A stretch of DNA of 64,000 bases from NCBI RefSeq assembly GCF_036226765.1, contig NZ_CP109017.1, positions 3,051,501 through 3,115,500 on the forward strand. The letters run 5' to 3'. The DNA is from Streptomyces sp. NBC_00670. Lineage in GTDB: Bacteria > Actinomycetota > Actinomycetes > Streptomycetales > Streptomycetaceae. The translations under genes were made by a program, and so were the position numbers. Every line of letters starts with the position of its first letter. Position 1 is the stretch's first letter. Under the pieces are notes generated by a model, which did not search any database, was not told where the DNA came from, and saw only the letters and a program-made list of their open reading frames with translations. This document shows positions 23,747-33,224 of this stretch, piece by piece.

Positions 23747-24196
23747 CTACCGGCCCCCACCCGGGGTGCCGGGAGGCGGGGGCGGGGGTGGATACGGCGG
23801 ACGGGACGGGATCCGGGGCCCGGACGGACCCGACGGGGCCGGCGGAGGCGGCTGCGGCTCCCGCGACCGCCGGGGACGCGGCGGCGGCTGCCGGAGAGTG
23901 AGGGGCGGGGCCGGGGACGGCGGCGGAGGCGGGAACGAAGGCTCCTCCCCCTCCGGCAGCACCGGGCCGCCCGCCCGCACCCGCTCGACGGTCCGCTCGG
24001 CCCGCCGCCGGGCCAGCGGGTCGTCGTCGCGCCGGAAGACGAGCTCGAGCAGCCTCCGGGTGATTTTCCCGCGCTGGATCAGCGTGTACCCCAGCGCATG
24101 ACCGATCTTCTCGGCCCGACCCCCCGCCGACACATCGAGCCGCACCTCGACCACACCCCGCCCGTCGAACCGGGCCCGCAACTCGTCGTCCTTCAT
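23747..24196 (-). CDS. Small protein with proline-rich C-terminal tail, end of DUF6571 cluster
   Basis: The 149-residue protein starts MKDDELRARFDGRGVVEVRL, a compact mixed alpha/beta region of about 65 residues (GHALGYTLIQRGKITRRLLE) with no named domain, followed by an extended Pro/Arg-rich tail from about 90 to the end. Its ATG overlaps the stop of the previous gene (TGATG), so it is the last gene of a four-gene leftward operon. Function unknown; the tail suggests binding of a partner or a disordered spacer. Confidence 0.65.
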   Translation of the reverse strand: MKDDELRARFDGRGVVEVRLDVSAGGRAEKIGHALGYTLIQRGKITRRLLELVFRRDDDPLARRRAERTVERVRAGGPVLPEGEEPSFPPPPPSPAPPLTLRQPPPRPRRSREPQPPPPAPSGPSGPRIPSRPPYPPPPPPPGTPGGGR

Positions 24197-24873
24197 CACC
24201 GGTCCTTGTAAAGCGGCAGCTCCGCCGGGAAGTCCCGGCGAGCCTTGCACTCGGCCAACTCGTAGGCGTGTTGGGAAAGCTGGTAGGCGAAGTCGGTCAA
24301 GGTCTGGCGCAGCGGCACGCCCTTGGCCCGGGCGGCTCCGTCGACCCGGGTTTCAGCGACGACCGCGTACGGCTGGGAGGCGTTGTAGGACGGAACGCCC
24401 GGCGGTTCGCAGGGCACGTATACCGAGGTGGTGTCCGCATCGGGATCGATCCGGGCCAGGGCTTCCACATCGCCCGCTGAGACGCGGATGATGTGGTTCT
24501 GCCCTCCGGCGCCCCGATAGTGCTCGAGCCACTTCTTCGGGGAAACAGGCTGAACGCGCGCCTCCCCGGAGAGGGCCGAGTCACCGCTCGTGGTCACATG
24601 ACACCGGAAAGCGAGTGTGTACCCGGCGCCGTCGACGCCAGAACCATTGTCCGCCGATCGCGCTTTCGGCAGTACTTCCTTGACCGTGCTCCGCTCGAGA
24701 GTACCTTCACACATCTTGTCCGGTAGGCGGTCGAGCCCTGTGGTCAACGCGTAATGCACCGCGAACCATATCCCCGTACCGACAAAGGCGAGGCCGAGTA
24801 GCGACGCGACAAGACGTTTGCCGCTGTACTCGGCGAGGGTCCTTTTCCTCCCCTTCACAACGTTCTCAGCCAC
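24196..24873 (-). CDS. Single-pass membrane protein of the DUF6571 cluster
   Basis: The 225-residue protein has one N-terminal membrane helix (SLLGLAFVGTGIWFAVHYAL, about 25-46) after a basic Lys/Arg-rich start, so the rest should be outside the cell. The outer part contains four cysteines (C55, C91, C154, C208), which could form two disulfides. It ends YELAECKARRDFPAELPLYK. The gene overlaps the DUF6571 gene by eight bases and the following small gene by one. No enzymatic motif is seen. It is likely to act together with the WXG100-like and DUF6571 proteins at the membrane. Confidence 0.7.
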   Translation of the reverse strand: MAENVVKGRKRTLAEYSGKRLVASLLGLAFVGTGIWFAVHYALTTGLDRLPDKMCEGTLERSTVKEVLPKARSADNGSGVDGAGYTLAFRCHVTTSGDSALSGEARVQPVSPKKWLEHYRGAGGQNHIIRVSAGDVEALARIDPDADTTSVYVPCEPPGVPSYNASQPYAVVAETRVDGAARAKGVPLRQTLTDFAYQLSQHAYELAECKARRDFPAELPLYKDR

Positions 24874-27049
24874 GTGGACGCTCCTTGGTGTCGGTCAAAA
24901 AGTCGTCCGCATCCTTCCAGCCGTCATTGACGGCTTGGCGGACCAGGTCGTTGGTACCGTCCTTGGGCAGGTCCACGTGGTGCCGGGCGAGCGCGTCCGC
25001 AGTGGACCACTGCGTCTGCTGGCTGACCGAATCACGCATGGCGTAGAGATCTGCGGCGCTCGCATACAGGCCCTCGTCCTTGGCACCTTCCATCTTCTGG
25101 CTGTCCATCAGTCGGTCGACTGCCGCCCCGGCGACCGCTCCGGCTCCTCCTCCCACCACGGAACCCATGATTTCTCCTCCGTATGCCTCAGGGACCCGCA
25201 GGCCGGTCAAGCCGATCGACACCCAGGTCTTGGCGAAGTCCCCCTTGGCCTTCAAGGCGTCGTTGTAGTCCCGCTCCCCGTCGACGGCTTCCTTCACTAC
25301 GCCATCCGCGAGAGAGTGGCCGACGATTCCTTCGATGACACCCGCATTCCTGCCGATGTCCGCGAGAACCTGTTCACGGGAACCGTCGAACAGGGACGGA
25401 TCAGAAAGGTGCATTTCGAGGAGGGCGCCGGTGTAAATACTCTCTCCGTAGATGATCCCGGCCCTGCCCGCCGGGTCCGCGGACACTGCGGAAAGAAATC
25501 TCACGACGTCGCGGACCCGGTCGCCCTGAAAATAGCCGGGGCTTTCACTGCTCGTGAGGAAAACGGCCTCCGAGCCGGTTCCGGCAAAGCCCTGACTGAT
25601 CTCCGGCATGTAGGCGGCCGCCATGTCTCCGAAGCTCTCGCCCATGCCCTTGCTCACCAGGTCCGCGCCGTCGCCGGGATGGGCCACCGCCTGCATGATG
25701 TTGGCCATGATCCTGACCTGGGTCGCGTTGTGCGGCGGCGCCATGGACGTGGTGTCGCCGTCCGCCACGCCGGTGACGGCGCTCTCCAGGGCGCGGCCGA
25801 GGGCCTCGCCCCGGTCCGTGTACCTGGTGGTGCCGAGCATGTGGTCCAGGTCCGACTTGGACGCGAAGGCGTGCTCCGCCGCCTCGGGGTTGTGGGAGAG
25901 CCCGTCGAACAGTCCCTCCAGCGGGTCCCGGCCGTTGCCGTCGCCGAAGACGAGGTCCAGGGAGTCGTACCCCTTGACCCACAGGTCGTGGGTGCCCGCG
26001 TTCCCCGCCGCCTTGTCCGCCTTGAAGATCTTCTCCCGGTAGTCGTCCAGGAACTCGGTGTCGAACTGTCCCTGCCGCATGAGGCTGCTGATGACCTGGG
26101 AGCCCAGGGCCCCGACCGGGCCGAACGAGCCGGAGGCGCGGAAGTTGGTGTTGCGCTCGGCGATGAGGTCCTTCTTCCAGTCCCCCATGGCCTCCGAGTC
26201 CGAGAAGGACGCCGTGGCCAGGGTCAGGCCCAGGTTGGTCTGCAGGTCCTTCATCGTGTCGAGTTCCGTGCCCTTGGCGCCTGCGTGGGCGTGGGTCATC
26301 TCGGTCCAGAACTGCAGTGTCCCCTTGGCCCCCAGCCGCGTCGCGAACTGCTCAGCGAACAGGGGGTCACCGCTGTACTTCGCCATCGTGCGGTTGAAGT
26401 CGGCGATGTCGTCGACACTCATGTCGGCCGGGTTCTTGGCGGCCTTGGCCAGCTTCTCCGCGGCGGCGACGGCGTCGGCCGCCTCGTCGCGACTGCTGTA
26501 GGAGGCGTCACCGAAGCCGTACTTGGCCTGGTCCGCGAGGAGCCGCAGGACCTTGGCCGCGCTGGTGTCGCTCTGCGTCGCCTTGCTCAGGATGTCCTGG
26601 ATCTCGTCGCGGAACGCGGCCGCCGTCTTCGGATCCGTCGCTCCGGTCTTTCCGCTGGGGTCGGAGGCCCAGTCGGGCCGGGTGTTCCCCACGACGGTGA
26701 AGGTGCCGCCACCGGTGTCCATGACGGTCAGGTTCTGCTCAGCCGCCCGCTCGATCGCATTGTTCAACTGGGTGCGGTAGTCGATGAGTTCGCCCCGCGT
26801 GTCACTCAGGATCTTGGTGATGGAGTCGGCCTGGGTGTGCGCGTCGGCGAACTCGGCGGCGGTACGGTCGATGAATCCGCGTGTGACGGTGGCGTTGACG
26901 CCTACCCAGTCCGCCTTGTCGGCCTTGGCCTTGAGATTGTCCTCGGCGTCCTTTCGCAGGTCGGCGAGGTTCTTCGTCATCTGCTCCCAGTCGGTGACCG
27001 CCTCACCGAGCTTGGCGAAGTTGCCGTGACGCAGCGCGTCGAGGTCCAT
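24866..27049 (-). CDS. DUF6571 family protein
   Basis: The 727-residue protein begins MDLDALRHGNFAKLGEAVTD and has the family phrases WEQMTKNLADLRKDAEDN, DRTAAEFADAHTQADSITKI, TVMDTGGGTFTV, YGFGDASYSSRDEAADAV, FAEQFATRLGAKGTLQFW and, near the end, a Gly/Ala-rich turn VVGGGAGAVAGAAVDR. The first 120 residues look like a WXG100-style helical hairpin, and the rest is helical. These proteins occur next to small ESX-like genes in Streptomyces and may be secreted or assemble at the envelope; no signal peptide is present. The function is unknown. It is five bases downstream of the WXG100-like gene and overlaps the membrane protein gene by eight. Confidence 0.8.
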   Translation of the reverse strand: MDLDALRHGNFAKLGEAVTDWEQMTKNLADLRKDAEDNLKAKADKADWVGVNATVTRGFIDRTAAEFADAHTQADSITKILSDTRGELIDYRTQLNNAIERAAEQNLTVMDTGGGTFTVVGNTRPDWASDPSGKTGATDPKTAAAFRDEIQDILSKATQSDTSAAKVLRLLADQAKYGFGDASYSSRDEAADAVAAAEKLAKAAKNPADMSVDDIADFNRTMAKYSGDPLFAEQFATRLGAKGTLQFWTEMTHAHAGAKGTELDTMKDLQTNLGLTLATASFSDSEAMGDWKKDLIAERNTNFRASGSFGPVGALGSQVISSLMRQGQFDTEFLDDYREKIFKADKAAGNAGTHDLWVKGYDSLDLVFGDGNGRDPLEGLFDGLSHNPEAAEHAFASKSDLDHMLGTTRYTDRGEALGRALESAVTGVADGDTTSMAPPHNATQVRIMANIMQAVAHPGDGADLVSKGMGESFGDMAAAYMPEISQGFAGTGSEAVFLTSSESPGYFQGDRVRDVVRFLSAVSADPAGRAGIIYGESIYTGALLEMHLSDPSLFDGSREQVLADIGRNAGVIEGIVGHSLADGVVKEAVDGERDYNDALKAKGDFAKTWVSIGLTGLRVPEAYGGEIMGSVVGGGAGAVAGAAVDRLMDSQKMEGAKDEGLYASAADLYAMRDSVSQQTQWSTADALARHHVDLPKDGTNDLVRQAVNDGWKDADDFLTDTKERPRG

Positions 27050-27054
27050 CGGCG

Positions 27055-27501
27055 TCAGTGGTCCTTCCGGTCGTCGAAGCCCTTGTCGAGCGTGGCGATT
27101 CTGCTCACCGCACCGGAGATGTAGGACTCGTAGGCCGCGTGCTGGTTCTTCGTGTACCGCAGATGGTTGGAGATGTGGGCGCAGGCGTCCAGCAGGGTCT
27201 TGGACTGTTCGCTCCAGCGCTCCGCCACATGCTCCAGGGCTCCGCCCAGGGCGTAACCCTCGCTCTTGAGCCCACTCGCCGCCGACTCCGAGGCCACCCG
27301 CGCGTGCCCGCTGTACGTCGTGAAGTGGTCGAACAACTCATGGGCCGCCTTGCCGACCGCCTCGAGGTCCTTGTGGCCCACGACGAGATCGCCCTGGGTG
27401 CCGTCGCCTCCCTGGTCGGCCGGATACTGGTTGAGCCGCATCCGGACGGCGTGCTGATCGGCCGCCTTGGCCTTCAGCTGGTCCCATTCCTCCCATGCCA
27501 T
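27055..27501 (-). CDS. WXG100-like helical protein, first gene of the DUF6571 cluster
   Basis: The 148-residue protein starts MAWEEWDQLKAKAADQHAVR at ATG 27501, which follows GGGGGAGG by about six bases. It is entirely helical, with LEAVGKAAHELFDHFTTYSG and AEWSEQ-like VAERWSEQSKTLLDACAHIS, giving a hairpin of two long helices as in ESX/WXG100 family proteins, although the exact WXG triplet is not present (WSEQ). It heads the leftward operon 27501-23747. It could be a substrate, chaperone or immunity partner of the DUF6571 protein; none is proven. Confidence 0.65.
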   Translation of the reverse strand: MAWEEWDQLKAKAADQHAVRMRLNQYPADQGGDGTQGDLVVGHKDLEAVGKAAHELFDHFTTYSGHARVASESAASGLKSEGYALGGALEHVAERWSEQSKTLLDACAHISNHLRYTKNQHAAYESYISGAVSRIATLDKGFDDRKDH

Positions 27502-27665
27502 GTATGGCCTCCCCCGTGTCTTCCGTGGCGCTACCACCGGCTCTGTGCCGGTCCGGTACCGACGTGCGGACCTGTGGCCGCGTCTCCGCGGCGGACACCG
27601 TGAACACTACCGACCCCGCCAAGTGCCCGGACGGCCACGGTGGGTTGGGGGTGGACGTGCGAGTG

Positions 27666-27693
27666 GGGGCGCCCGGGAAGCACCGGGCGCCCC
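27666..27693 (-). terminator. Terminator hairpin of the galactose operon
   Basis: GGGGCGCCCGG (27666-27676) and CCGGGCGCCCC (27683-27693) form a perfect 11-bp stem with a six-base loop. It begins 20 bp after the galK stop in the direction of transcription and precedes the DUF6571 cluster promoter region. Confidence 0.7.
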
Positions 27694-27713
27694 TGCTCGC
27701 GTTCGTTACTCCG

Positions 27714-28886
27714 TCACCGCACCCGGCGTGCCCCCGGGGCCGGGACCGCGGTGAAGGTGCGGGGGGTGGTGAAGCCGGCCTTCGCGAAGGCGGCTTCCAC
27801 CGCCTTCGTGATCGGGTCGACTGCCGCCTCCTCCGTGAGGACGATGGCCGAGCCGCCGAAGCCGCCGCCTGTCATGCGGGCGCCGAGGGCGCCGGTGGCG
27901 AGGGCCGTGTCGACGACCAGGTCCAGCTCCGGGCAGGAGATGCAGAAGTCGTCGCGGAGGGAGGCGTGGCCCTCGGTGAGGACGGGGCCGATGCCGCGGG
28001 GGTCGCCGGATTCCAGGAGGGCGACGACGCGTTCGACGCGCTGGTCCTCCGTGACCACGTGGCGGACCAAGCGGCGGACCTCCTCCTCGTCGCCGAGCCG
28101 GTCCAGCGCCGCGTCGAGGTCCTCGTACGCCACGTCGCGCAGCGCGTCGACGCCGAGCAGCGCGGCGCCCTTCTCGCAGCCGGCCCGGCGCTTGCCGTAC
28201 TCGCCGTCGCTGTGGGCGTGCTTGACCTGGGTGTCGACGACGAGGAGCCGCATGCCCTCGGCCGCGAGGTCGAAGGGGATCTGCTTCTGGGAGAGGTCCC
28301 GGGTGTCGAGGAACAGGGCGTGGCCGTCCTCGCAGCAGGCGGAGGCGGTCTGGTCCATGATGCCGGTGGGCGCGCCGACGTAGACGTTCTCCGCGCGCTG
28401 GCACAGGCGGGCCAACTGCCAGCCGCGCAGGTTCAGTTCGTACAGGTCGTTCAGTGCGAGCGCGACCACGACCTCCAGCGCCGCCGACGAGGACAGGCCC
28501 GCGCCGGACGGCACCGTGGACGCCAGGTGGATGTCGGCGCCGTCGATCTCGTGGCCCGCCTCGCGCAGCGCCCACACCACGCCGGCCGGGTAGGCGGTCC
28601 AGCCCTTGTCGGACTCGGGGGCGAGCCCGTCGAGCGGCAGTTCGACGGGGCCGGCGTCGATGTCGGCCGAGTGCAGGCGCAGCACGCCGTCCTCGCGCCG
28701 CGAGACGGCGGCGACGGTGGTGTGCGGCAGGGCGAACGGCATGACGAAGCCGTCGTTGTAGTCGGTGTGCTCGCCGATCAGGTTGACCCGCCCCGGCGCG
28801 GCCCACACCCCCTCCGGCCCGGCCCCGTACAGCTCCCGGAACCGGTCGGCCACCTCACCGGCGGCCTTGGCGACAGCCTCACTCAT
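27714..28886 (-). CDS. galK: Galactokinase
   Basis: The 390-residue protein has all GHMP galactokinase motifs: GRVNLIGEHTDYNDGF at 32-47, PSGAGLSSSAALE (ATP-binding loop) in the middle and ARMTGGGFGGSAIVL near the C-terminus. It phosphorylates alpha-D-galactose to galactose-1-phosphate with ATP in the cytoplasm, the first step of the Leloir pathway. It is the third gene of the leftward galT-galE-galK operon, 81 bp after galE, and is followed by a strong hairpin at 27666-27693. Confidence 0.96.
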   Translation of the reverse strand: MSEAVAKAAGEVADRFRELYGAGPEGVWAAPGRVNLIGEHTDYNDGFVMPFALPHTTVAAVSRREDGVLRLHSADIDAGPVELPLDGLAPESDKGWTAYPAGVVWALREAGHEIDGADIHLASTVPSGAGLSSSAALEVVVALALNDLYELNLRGWQLARLCQRAENVYVGAPTGIMDQTASACCEDGHALFLDTRDLSQKQIPFDLAAEGMRLLVVDTQVKHAHSDGEYGKRRAGCEKGAALLGVDALRDVAYEDLDAALDRLGDEEEVRRLVRHVVTEDQRVERVVALLESGDPRGIGPVLTEGHASLRDDFCISCPELDLVVDTALATGALGARMTGGGFGGSAIVLTEEAAVDPITKAVEAAFAKAGFTTPRTFTAVPAPGARRVR

Positions 28887-28967
28887 GCCCTGTTCCCTGA
28901 CCCTTCGCTACGGACTCACCGCGATGACGTACGCGCCGGCCGCGCGTACGTTCTCCTCGCGTACGTT

Positions 28968-29933
28968 CTACTCGGCGTCGCGCGCCTGGGCGAACCGCCA
29001 GGCGTCGGCGACGATCCCCGCGAGGTCCGCGCGGGACGGGTTCCAGCCCAGCTTCTCGCGGGCCGTGCCGGCCGCGGCCACCAGCACCGCCGGGTCGCCG
29101 CCGCGGCGCGGGGCCACGACCTCGGGCACCGGGTGCCCGGTGACCTGCCGCACGGTCTCGACGACCTCGCGCACGGAGAAGCCGTTGCCGTTGCCGAGGT
29201 TGCAGATCAGGTGCTCGCCGGGCGCGGCCGCGTCCAGGGCGAGCAGGTGCGCCTCGGCCAGGTCGGCGACGTGGATGTAGTCGCGCACACAGGTGCCGTC
29301 CGGCGTCGGGTAGTCGTCGCCGAAGACGGAGATCGCCTCGCGGCGGCCCTGCGCGACCTGGAGGACGAGCGGGATGAGGTGCGACTCGGGGTCGTGCCGC
29401 TCGCCGAACTCCCCATAGGCCCCGGCCACGTTGAAGTAGCGCAGCGACACCGCGCCGAGCCCGTGCGCCGCCGCCTCGCCGCTGATCATGTGGTCGACGG
29501 CGAGCTTCGAGGCACCGTAGGGGTTGGTCGGCTTCGTCGGCGCGGTCTCCACGATGGGGACCTGCTCCGGCTCACCGTACGTCGCCGCCGTCGAGGAGAA
29601 GACGAGCCGGCGCACGCCCGCCTCGCGCATCGCCGCGAGCAGCGCCATCGTGCCGCCGACGTTGTTCTCCCAGTACTTCTCCGGCTTCACCACCGACTCG
29701 CCGACCTGCGAGAACGCGGCGAAGTGCAGCACGGCGTCGAAGGAGGAGTCCAGCCATGTGGCGGCGTCGCGGATGTCGCCCTCGACGAAGGCCGCGCCCG
29801 CGGGGACGCCCTCGCGGAAGCCGGTGGAGAGGTTGTCCAGGACGACCACCTCGTGACCGGCCTCCAGCAGATGCTGGGCGACCACGCTGCCGACATAGCC
29901 GGCACCACCGGTGACCAGGTACTTCCCACTCAT
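28968..29933 (-). CDS. galE: UDP-glucose 4-epimerase
   Basis: The 321-residue extended SDR has the NAD loop GGAGYVGS at residues 9-16, the catalytic SSTAATYG (Ser and Thr) and YGASK (Tyr-x3-Lys), and [20 protein letters not shown], all as in bacterial GalE. It interconverts UDP-galactose and UDP-glucose in the cytoplasm. Its ATG overlaps the galT stop by four bases, so galT and galE are coupled. The 81-bp galE-galK gap contains two copies of CGCGTACGTTCT, not clearly regulatory. Confidence 0.96.
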   Translation of the reverse strand: MSGKYLVTGGAGYVGSVVAQHLLEAGHEVVVLDNLSTGFREGVPAGAAFVEGDIRDAATWLDSSFDAVLHFAAFSQVGESVVKPEKYWENNVGGTMALLAAMREAGVRRLVFSSTAATYGEPEQVPIVETAPTKPTNPYGASKLAVDHMISGEAAAHGLGAVSLRYFNVAGAYGEFGERHDPESHLIPLVLQVAQGRREAISVFGDDYPTPDGTCVRDYIHVADLAEAHLLALDAAAPGEHLICNLGNGNGFSVREVVETVRQVTGHPVPEVVAPRRGGDPAVLVAAAGTAREKLGWNPSRADLAGIVADAWRFAQARDAE

Positions 29934-30991
29934 GAACTCGCTACCTCTCGCAGTCGCACGGCCGCGGCCTCCGGCGGCACGTCGTTGATGAACACGTTCA
30001 TGCCGGATTCGGAACCCGCGAGGAACTTCAGCTTTCCGGAGGTGCGGCGGATGGTGAAGAGCTCGAGGTGGAGCGCGAAGTCGTCCCGGCTCACGCCGTC
30101 GAACTCCTCCAGCGCGCCGAACGGGGCCTGGTGCCAGGCCGCGATGTACGGCGTGGGCGGTTCACCTTCGCCGAAGATCCGGTCGAAGCGCCTCAACAGT
30201 TCCAGATAGACCTGGGGGAACTCTGTGCGCGCCGCCTCGTCGAGCCCGAGCAGATCGGGCACCCGGCGGCGCGGGTAGAGGTGGACCTCGTAGGGCCAGT
30301 GGGCGGCGTAGGGCACGAAAGCCACCCAGTGCTCGGTGGCCAGAACCACCCGCTCACCTGCGGCTTCCCGCGCCACGACGGCGTCGAAGAGGTTCTCCCC
30401 GCCACTCGCCTTCTTGTGGGCCGCGAGCGAACGGAGCATCAGGGCGGTGCGAGGCGTGGTGAAGGGGTAGGCGTAGATCTGCCCGTGCGGGTGACCCAGC
30501 GTCACACCGATCTCGGCGCCGCGGTTCTCGAAGCAGAAGACCTGCTGGACGGAGGGCAGATGGGACAGCTCGGCGGTGCGGTCGGTCCACGCGTCCAGGA
30601 CCAGTCCCGCCTGCTCCTCGGTGAGGTCGGCGAAGGACGCGTCGTGGTCGGAGGTGAAACAGACGACCTCGCAGCGGCCGGAGTCGCCGGCGAGCGAGGG
30701 GAAGCGGTTCTCGAAGACGACGACGTCGTACGAAGAGTCGGGGATCTCGCTGAGCCGCTCGCCCCGGGAGGGGCAGAGCGGGCACTGGTCGGCCGGCGGG
30801 TGGTAGGTGCGGCCCTGCCGGTGGGAGGCGACGGCGACCGCGTCACCGAGCAGCACGTCCTTGCGGATCTCGGACGTGGTGACGGTGCGCTCCAGCGGGC
30901 GCCGGTCCACCGCGTCGCGCACGGTGTCGTCACGCAGGTCGTAGTAGATCAGCTCACGCCCGTCGGCCAGCCGGGTCGAGGTCTTCTTCAC
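29930..30991 (-). CDS. galT: Galactose-1-phosphate uridylyltransferase
   Basis: The 353-residue protein carries the active-site triad region HPHGQ (H167, P168, H169) with [15 protein letters not shown] before it. Zinc-site cysteines are in CPLCPSRG. It exchanges UMP between UDP-glucose and galactose-1-phosphate through a uridylyl-histidine intermediate. It is the first gene of the operon and divergent from the SSS symporter, so its promoter lies in 30992-31155. The C-terminal [19 protein letters not shown] is also family-typical. Start ATG 30991 is the first codon downstream of the AT-rich promoter region. Confidence 0.95.
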   Translation of the reverse strand: MKKTSTRLADGRELIYYDLRDDTVRDAVDRRPLERTVTTSEIRKDVLLGDAVAVASHRQGRTYHPPADQCPLCPSRGERLSEIPDSSYDVVVFENRFPSLAGDSGRCEVVCFTSDHDASFADLTEEQAGLVLDAWTDRTAELSHLPSVQQVFCFENRGAEIGVTLGHPHGQIYAYPFTTPRTALMLRSLAAHKKASGGENLFDAVVAREAAGERVVLATEHWVAFVPYAAHWPYEVHLYPRRRVPDLLGLDEAARTEFPQVYLELLRRFDRIFGEGEPPTPYIAAWHQAPFGALEEFDGVSRDDFALHLELFTIRRTSGKLKFLAGSESGMNVFINDVPPEAAAVRLREVASS

Positions 30992-31155
30992 GGCGCCTTA
31001 CCCCAATCATCCAACAGAACCCAACATAACAAACCATGCCACCCCTCGAACGTCAACATCACAATCCCACAAAAACAACCACCAGGGATGTTCATTTTCT
31101 GAACGCGGAGGCGTAAGTTCCGCCCTGATCGGTTCACGCGACGAAGCGAGTACGC
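30992..31155. promoter_or_regulatory. Divergent promoter region of gal operon and SSS symporter
   Basis: This 164-bp gap is unusually AT-rich for the window (31000-31100 especially). On the minus strand TTGACG (31051-31056) could be the -35 of galT, with TTTGTT (31028-31033) at 17-bp spacing. Near the symporter, GTTCA-TTTTC-TGAAC (31090-31104) is a perfect inverted repeat and a candidate operator. No regulator gene is adjacent, so a distant repressor is implied. The spacing and promoter elements are only tentative. Confidence 0.5.
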
Positions 31156-32835
31156 ATGCAGACCCCCACATACCTGGCAGCCGAGCTTCGGCTCCCCACC
31201 AACTGGCTCGATTACACGATCCTCGGCATCTACTTCGTGGTCGTCCTGGGCATCGGCTTCGCGGCCCGCCGCTCGGTGAAGACCAGCCTCGACTTCTTCC
31301 TGTCCGGGCGTTCCCTCCCCGCCTGGATCACCGGTCTGGCGTTCATCTCGGCCAACCTGGCCGCCACCGAGATCCTCGGCATGGCCGCCAACAGCGCCCA
31401 GTACGGCGTCTACACCGTGCACTGGTACTGGATCGGCGCCATCCCGGCCATGGTCTTCCTCGGCCTGGTGATGATGCCCTTCTACTACGGCTCCAAGGTC
31501 CGCTCGGTCCCGGAGTTCCTGCTGCTCCGCTTCGACAAGTGGGCCCATCTGCTCAGTTCGATCCTGTTCGCCTTCGCGGCGATCCTGATCGCGGGCGTCA
31601 ACCTGTACGCGCTGGCGATCGTCGTCGAGGCGCTGCTGGGCTGGCCGCAGTGGGTGGCGATCCTGGTGGCCGGCATCTTCGTGCTGGCGTACATCACGCT
31701 GGGCGGGCTGTCCTCCGCGATCTACAACGAGGTGCTCCAGTTCTTCGTGATCCTCGCGGCCCTCATCCCGATCGCCGCGCTCGGCCTGAAGCGGGTCGGC
31801 GGCTGGGACGGTCTGACGGACTCGCTCACCAAGTCGCACGGGGACAACTTCGTCACCGCGTGGGGCGGCACGGGAATCGGCAGCGCCAACCCGCTCGGCG
31901 CGAACTGGCTGACCATCGTGCTGGGCCTCGGCTTCGTGCTGTCGTTCGGCTACTGGACGACCAACTTCGCCGAGGTGCAGCGCGCGCTCTCCGCGAAGAA
32001 CCTCTCCGCCGGACAGCGCACCCCCCTCATCGCCGCGTTCCCGAAGATCTTCATCGTCTTCCTGGTGATGATCCCGGGCCTGGTCGCGGCCGTCCTCGTG
32101 CCGAAGATCGGCACGTCCGGCTCCGACCTCCAGTACAACGACGCGATCCCCTATCTGATGCAGGAGCTGCTCCCCAACGGCATGCTCGGCATCGCGGTGA
32201 CGGGTCTGCTGGCGGCGTTCATGGCGGGCATGGCGGCCAACGTGTCGTCGTTCAACACGGTGTTCACCACCGACATCTGGGCGCGGTACGTGGTGCGTGA
32301 CCGCGAGGACGGCTACTACGTGCGGTTCGGCCGGCTGATCACGGTGATCGGCGTCGCCGCGTCGGTCGGTACGGCGTTCCTGGCCTCGTCCTTCTCGAAC
32401 ATCATGAGCTACCTGCAGACGCTGTTCTCCTTCTTCAACGTGCCGATGTTCGTCGTCTTCATCGTCGGCATGTTCTGGAAGCGCGCGTCCATGAAGTCCG
32501 GGTTCTGGGGCCTGCTGGCAGGCACCACGGCCGCGATGGTCAACTACTTCGTCTTCTACAAGCAGGGCATCGTCGACATCCCCACCGACCAGGGCGCCAA
32601 CTTCGTCTCCGCGATCGCCGGCTTCGTCGCCGGTGCGGTGGTGATGGTCGCGGTCACGCTGTTCACCAAGCCCAAGCCGGCGGACGAGCTCCAGGGCCTG
32701 GTCTACGGCACGCGCTCGCCCGGCATGGAGGAGGCGCCCGCGAAGGGCGACGACGCGTGGTACCGGCGGCCGGCGCTGCTCGGCTGGGGCGCGGTCGTCC
32801 TGGCCGCGGCGTGCTACATCCCGTTCTCGATCTGA
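31156..32835 (+). CDS. Sodium:solute symporter (SSS family), probable galactose/glucose importer
   Basis: The 559-residue protein has about 13-14 membrane helices and SSS features: the SVKTSLDFFLSGRSLPAWIT segment, FISANLAATEILGMAA, and the ARYVVRDREDGYYVRFGRLI loop. It uses the Na+ gradient to import a solute. Its divergent placement from galTEK, sharing a promoter region, makes galactose or a galactoside the probable substrate. A short membrane protein gene follows 21 bp later on the same strand and may be cotranscribed. Start ATG 31156 has GCGAG upstream but no strong Shine-Dalgarno. Confidence 0.9.
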   Translation: MQTPTYLAAELRLPTNWLDYTILGIYFVVVLGIGFAARRSVKTSLDFFLSGRSLPAWITGLAFISANLAATEILGMAANSAQYGVYTVHWYWIGAIPAMVFLGLVMMPFYYGSKVRSVPEFLLLRFDKWAHLLSSILFAFAAILIAGVNLYALAIVVEALLGWPQWVAILVAGIFVLAYITLGGLSSAIYNEVLQFFVILAALIPIAALGLKRVGGWDGLTDSLTKSHGDNFVTAWGGTGIGSANPLGANWLTIVLGLGFVLSFGYWTTNFAEVQRALSAKNLSAGQRTPLIAAFPKIFIVFLVMIPGLVAAVLVPKIGTSGSDLQYNDAIPYLMQELLPNGMLGIAVTGLLAAFMAGMAANVSSFNTVFTTDIWARYVVRDREDGYYVRFGRLITVIGVAASVGTAFLASSFSNIMSYLQTLFSFFNVPMFVVFIVGMFWKRASMKSGFWGLLAGTTAAMVNYFVFYKQGIVDIPTDQGANFVSAIAGFVAGAVVMVAVTLFTKPKPADELQGLVYGTRSPGMEEAPAKGDDAWYRRPALLGWGAVVLAAACYIPFSI

Positions 32836-32856
32836 CGGCCGAGGGGCTGATACACC

Positions 32857-33198
32857 ATGGCTGAGCAATACCCCCACGACGACGACCGCCGTCAGGCCTC
32901 GTCCGAGAAGGACCTCCAGCGCGAGGTCGCCGAACTCCAGACGAAGTCCGCGACCGCGGCCCGCCTGTTCGACATCCGCCGCATCATCGGCGGCCTGTTC
33001 GTGGTCTACGGCGTCATCGTGACGATCGCCGGCTTCACGGCGTCCGACGCGGACATCGACAAGGCGGTCGGCGTCAACATCAACCTCTGGACCGGCATCG
33101 GCATGCTGATCCTCGGCCTCCTCTTCCTCCTCTGGCTCTGGCTCCGCCCGACGGAGCCACCGGAGGTGACGGAGGAGGACGTACTGGAACAGAAGTAG
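32857..33198 (+). CDS. Small two-helix membrane protein
   Basis: The 113-residue protein has a charged N-terminal segment (MAEQYPHDDDRRQASSEKDL), a helix VVYGVIVTIAGFTA and a second helix TGIGMLILGLLFLLWLWL, then an acidic tail. It is 21 bp behind the symporter and likely cotranscribed. No domain is recognised; it may be an accessory or stabilising subunit of the symporter. Terminated by the hairpin at 33225. Confidence 0.75.
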   Translation: MAEQYPHDDDRRQASSEKDLQREVAELQTKSATAARLFDIRRIIGGLFVVYGVIVTIAGFTASDADIDKAVGVNINLWTGIGMLILGLLFLLWLWLRPTEPPEVTEEDVLEQK

Positions 33199-33224
33199 GC
33201 GGAGCGCCGCCTGTGCGCTACGGG

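Noticed and set aside
23042..24211. Large + strand frames overlapping the ALF-repeat gene
   Set aside because: They run in other frames than the one with the signal peptide and repeats, and give Arg/Pro-rich low-complexity translations.
24818..27124. A 768-codon open frame on the + strand
   Set aside because: It lies antisense to the DUF6571 gene and neighbours, which have family motifs; the + frame has no ribosome-binding site or recognisable domain and is an effect of high GC.
27495..30209. A 904-codon open frame on the + strand
   Set aside because: It is opposite galK, galE and galT. Its translation is made of His/Val/Gly-rich antisense sequence.
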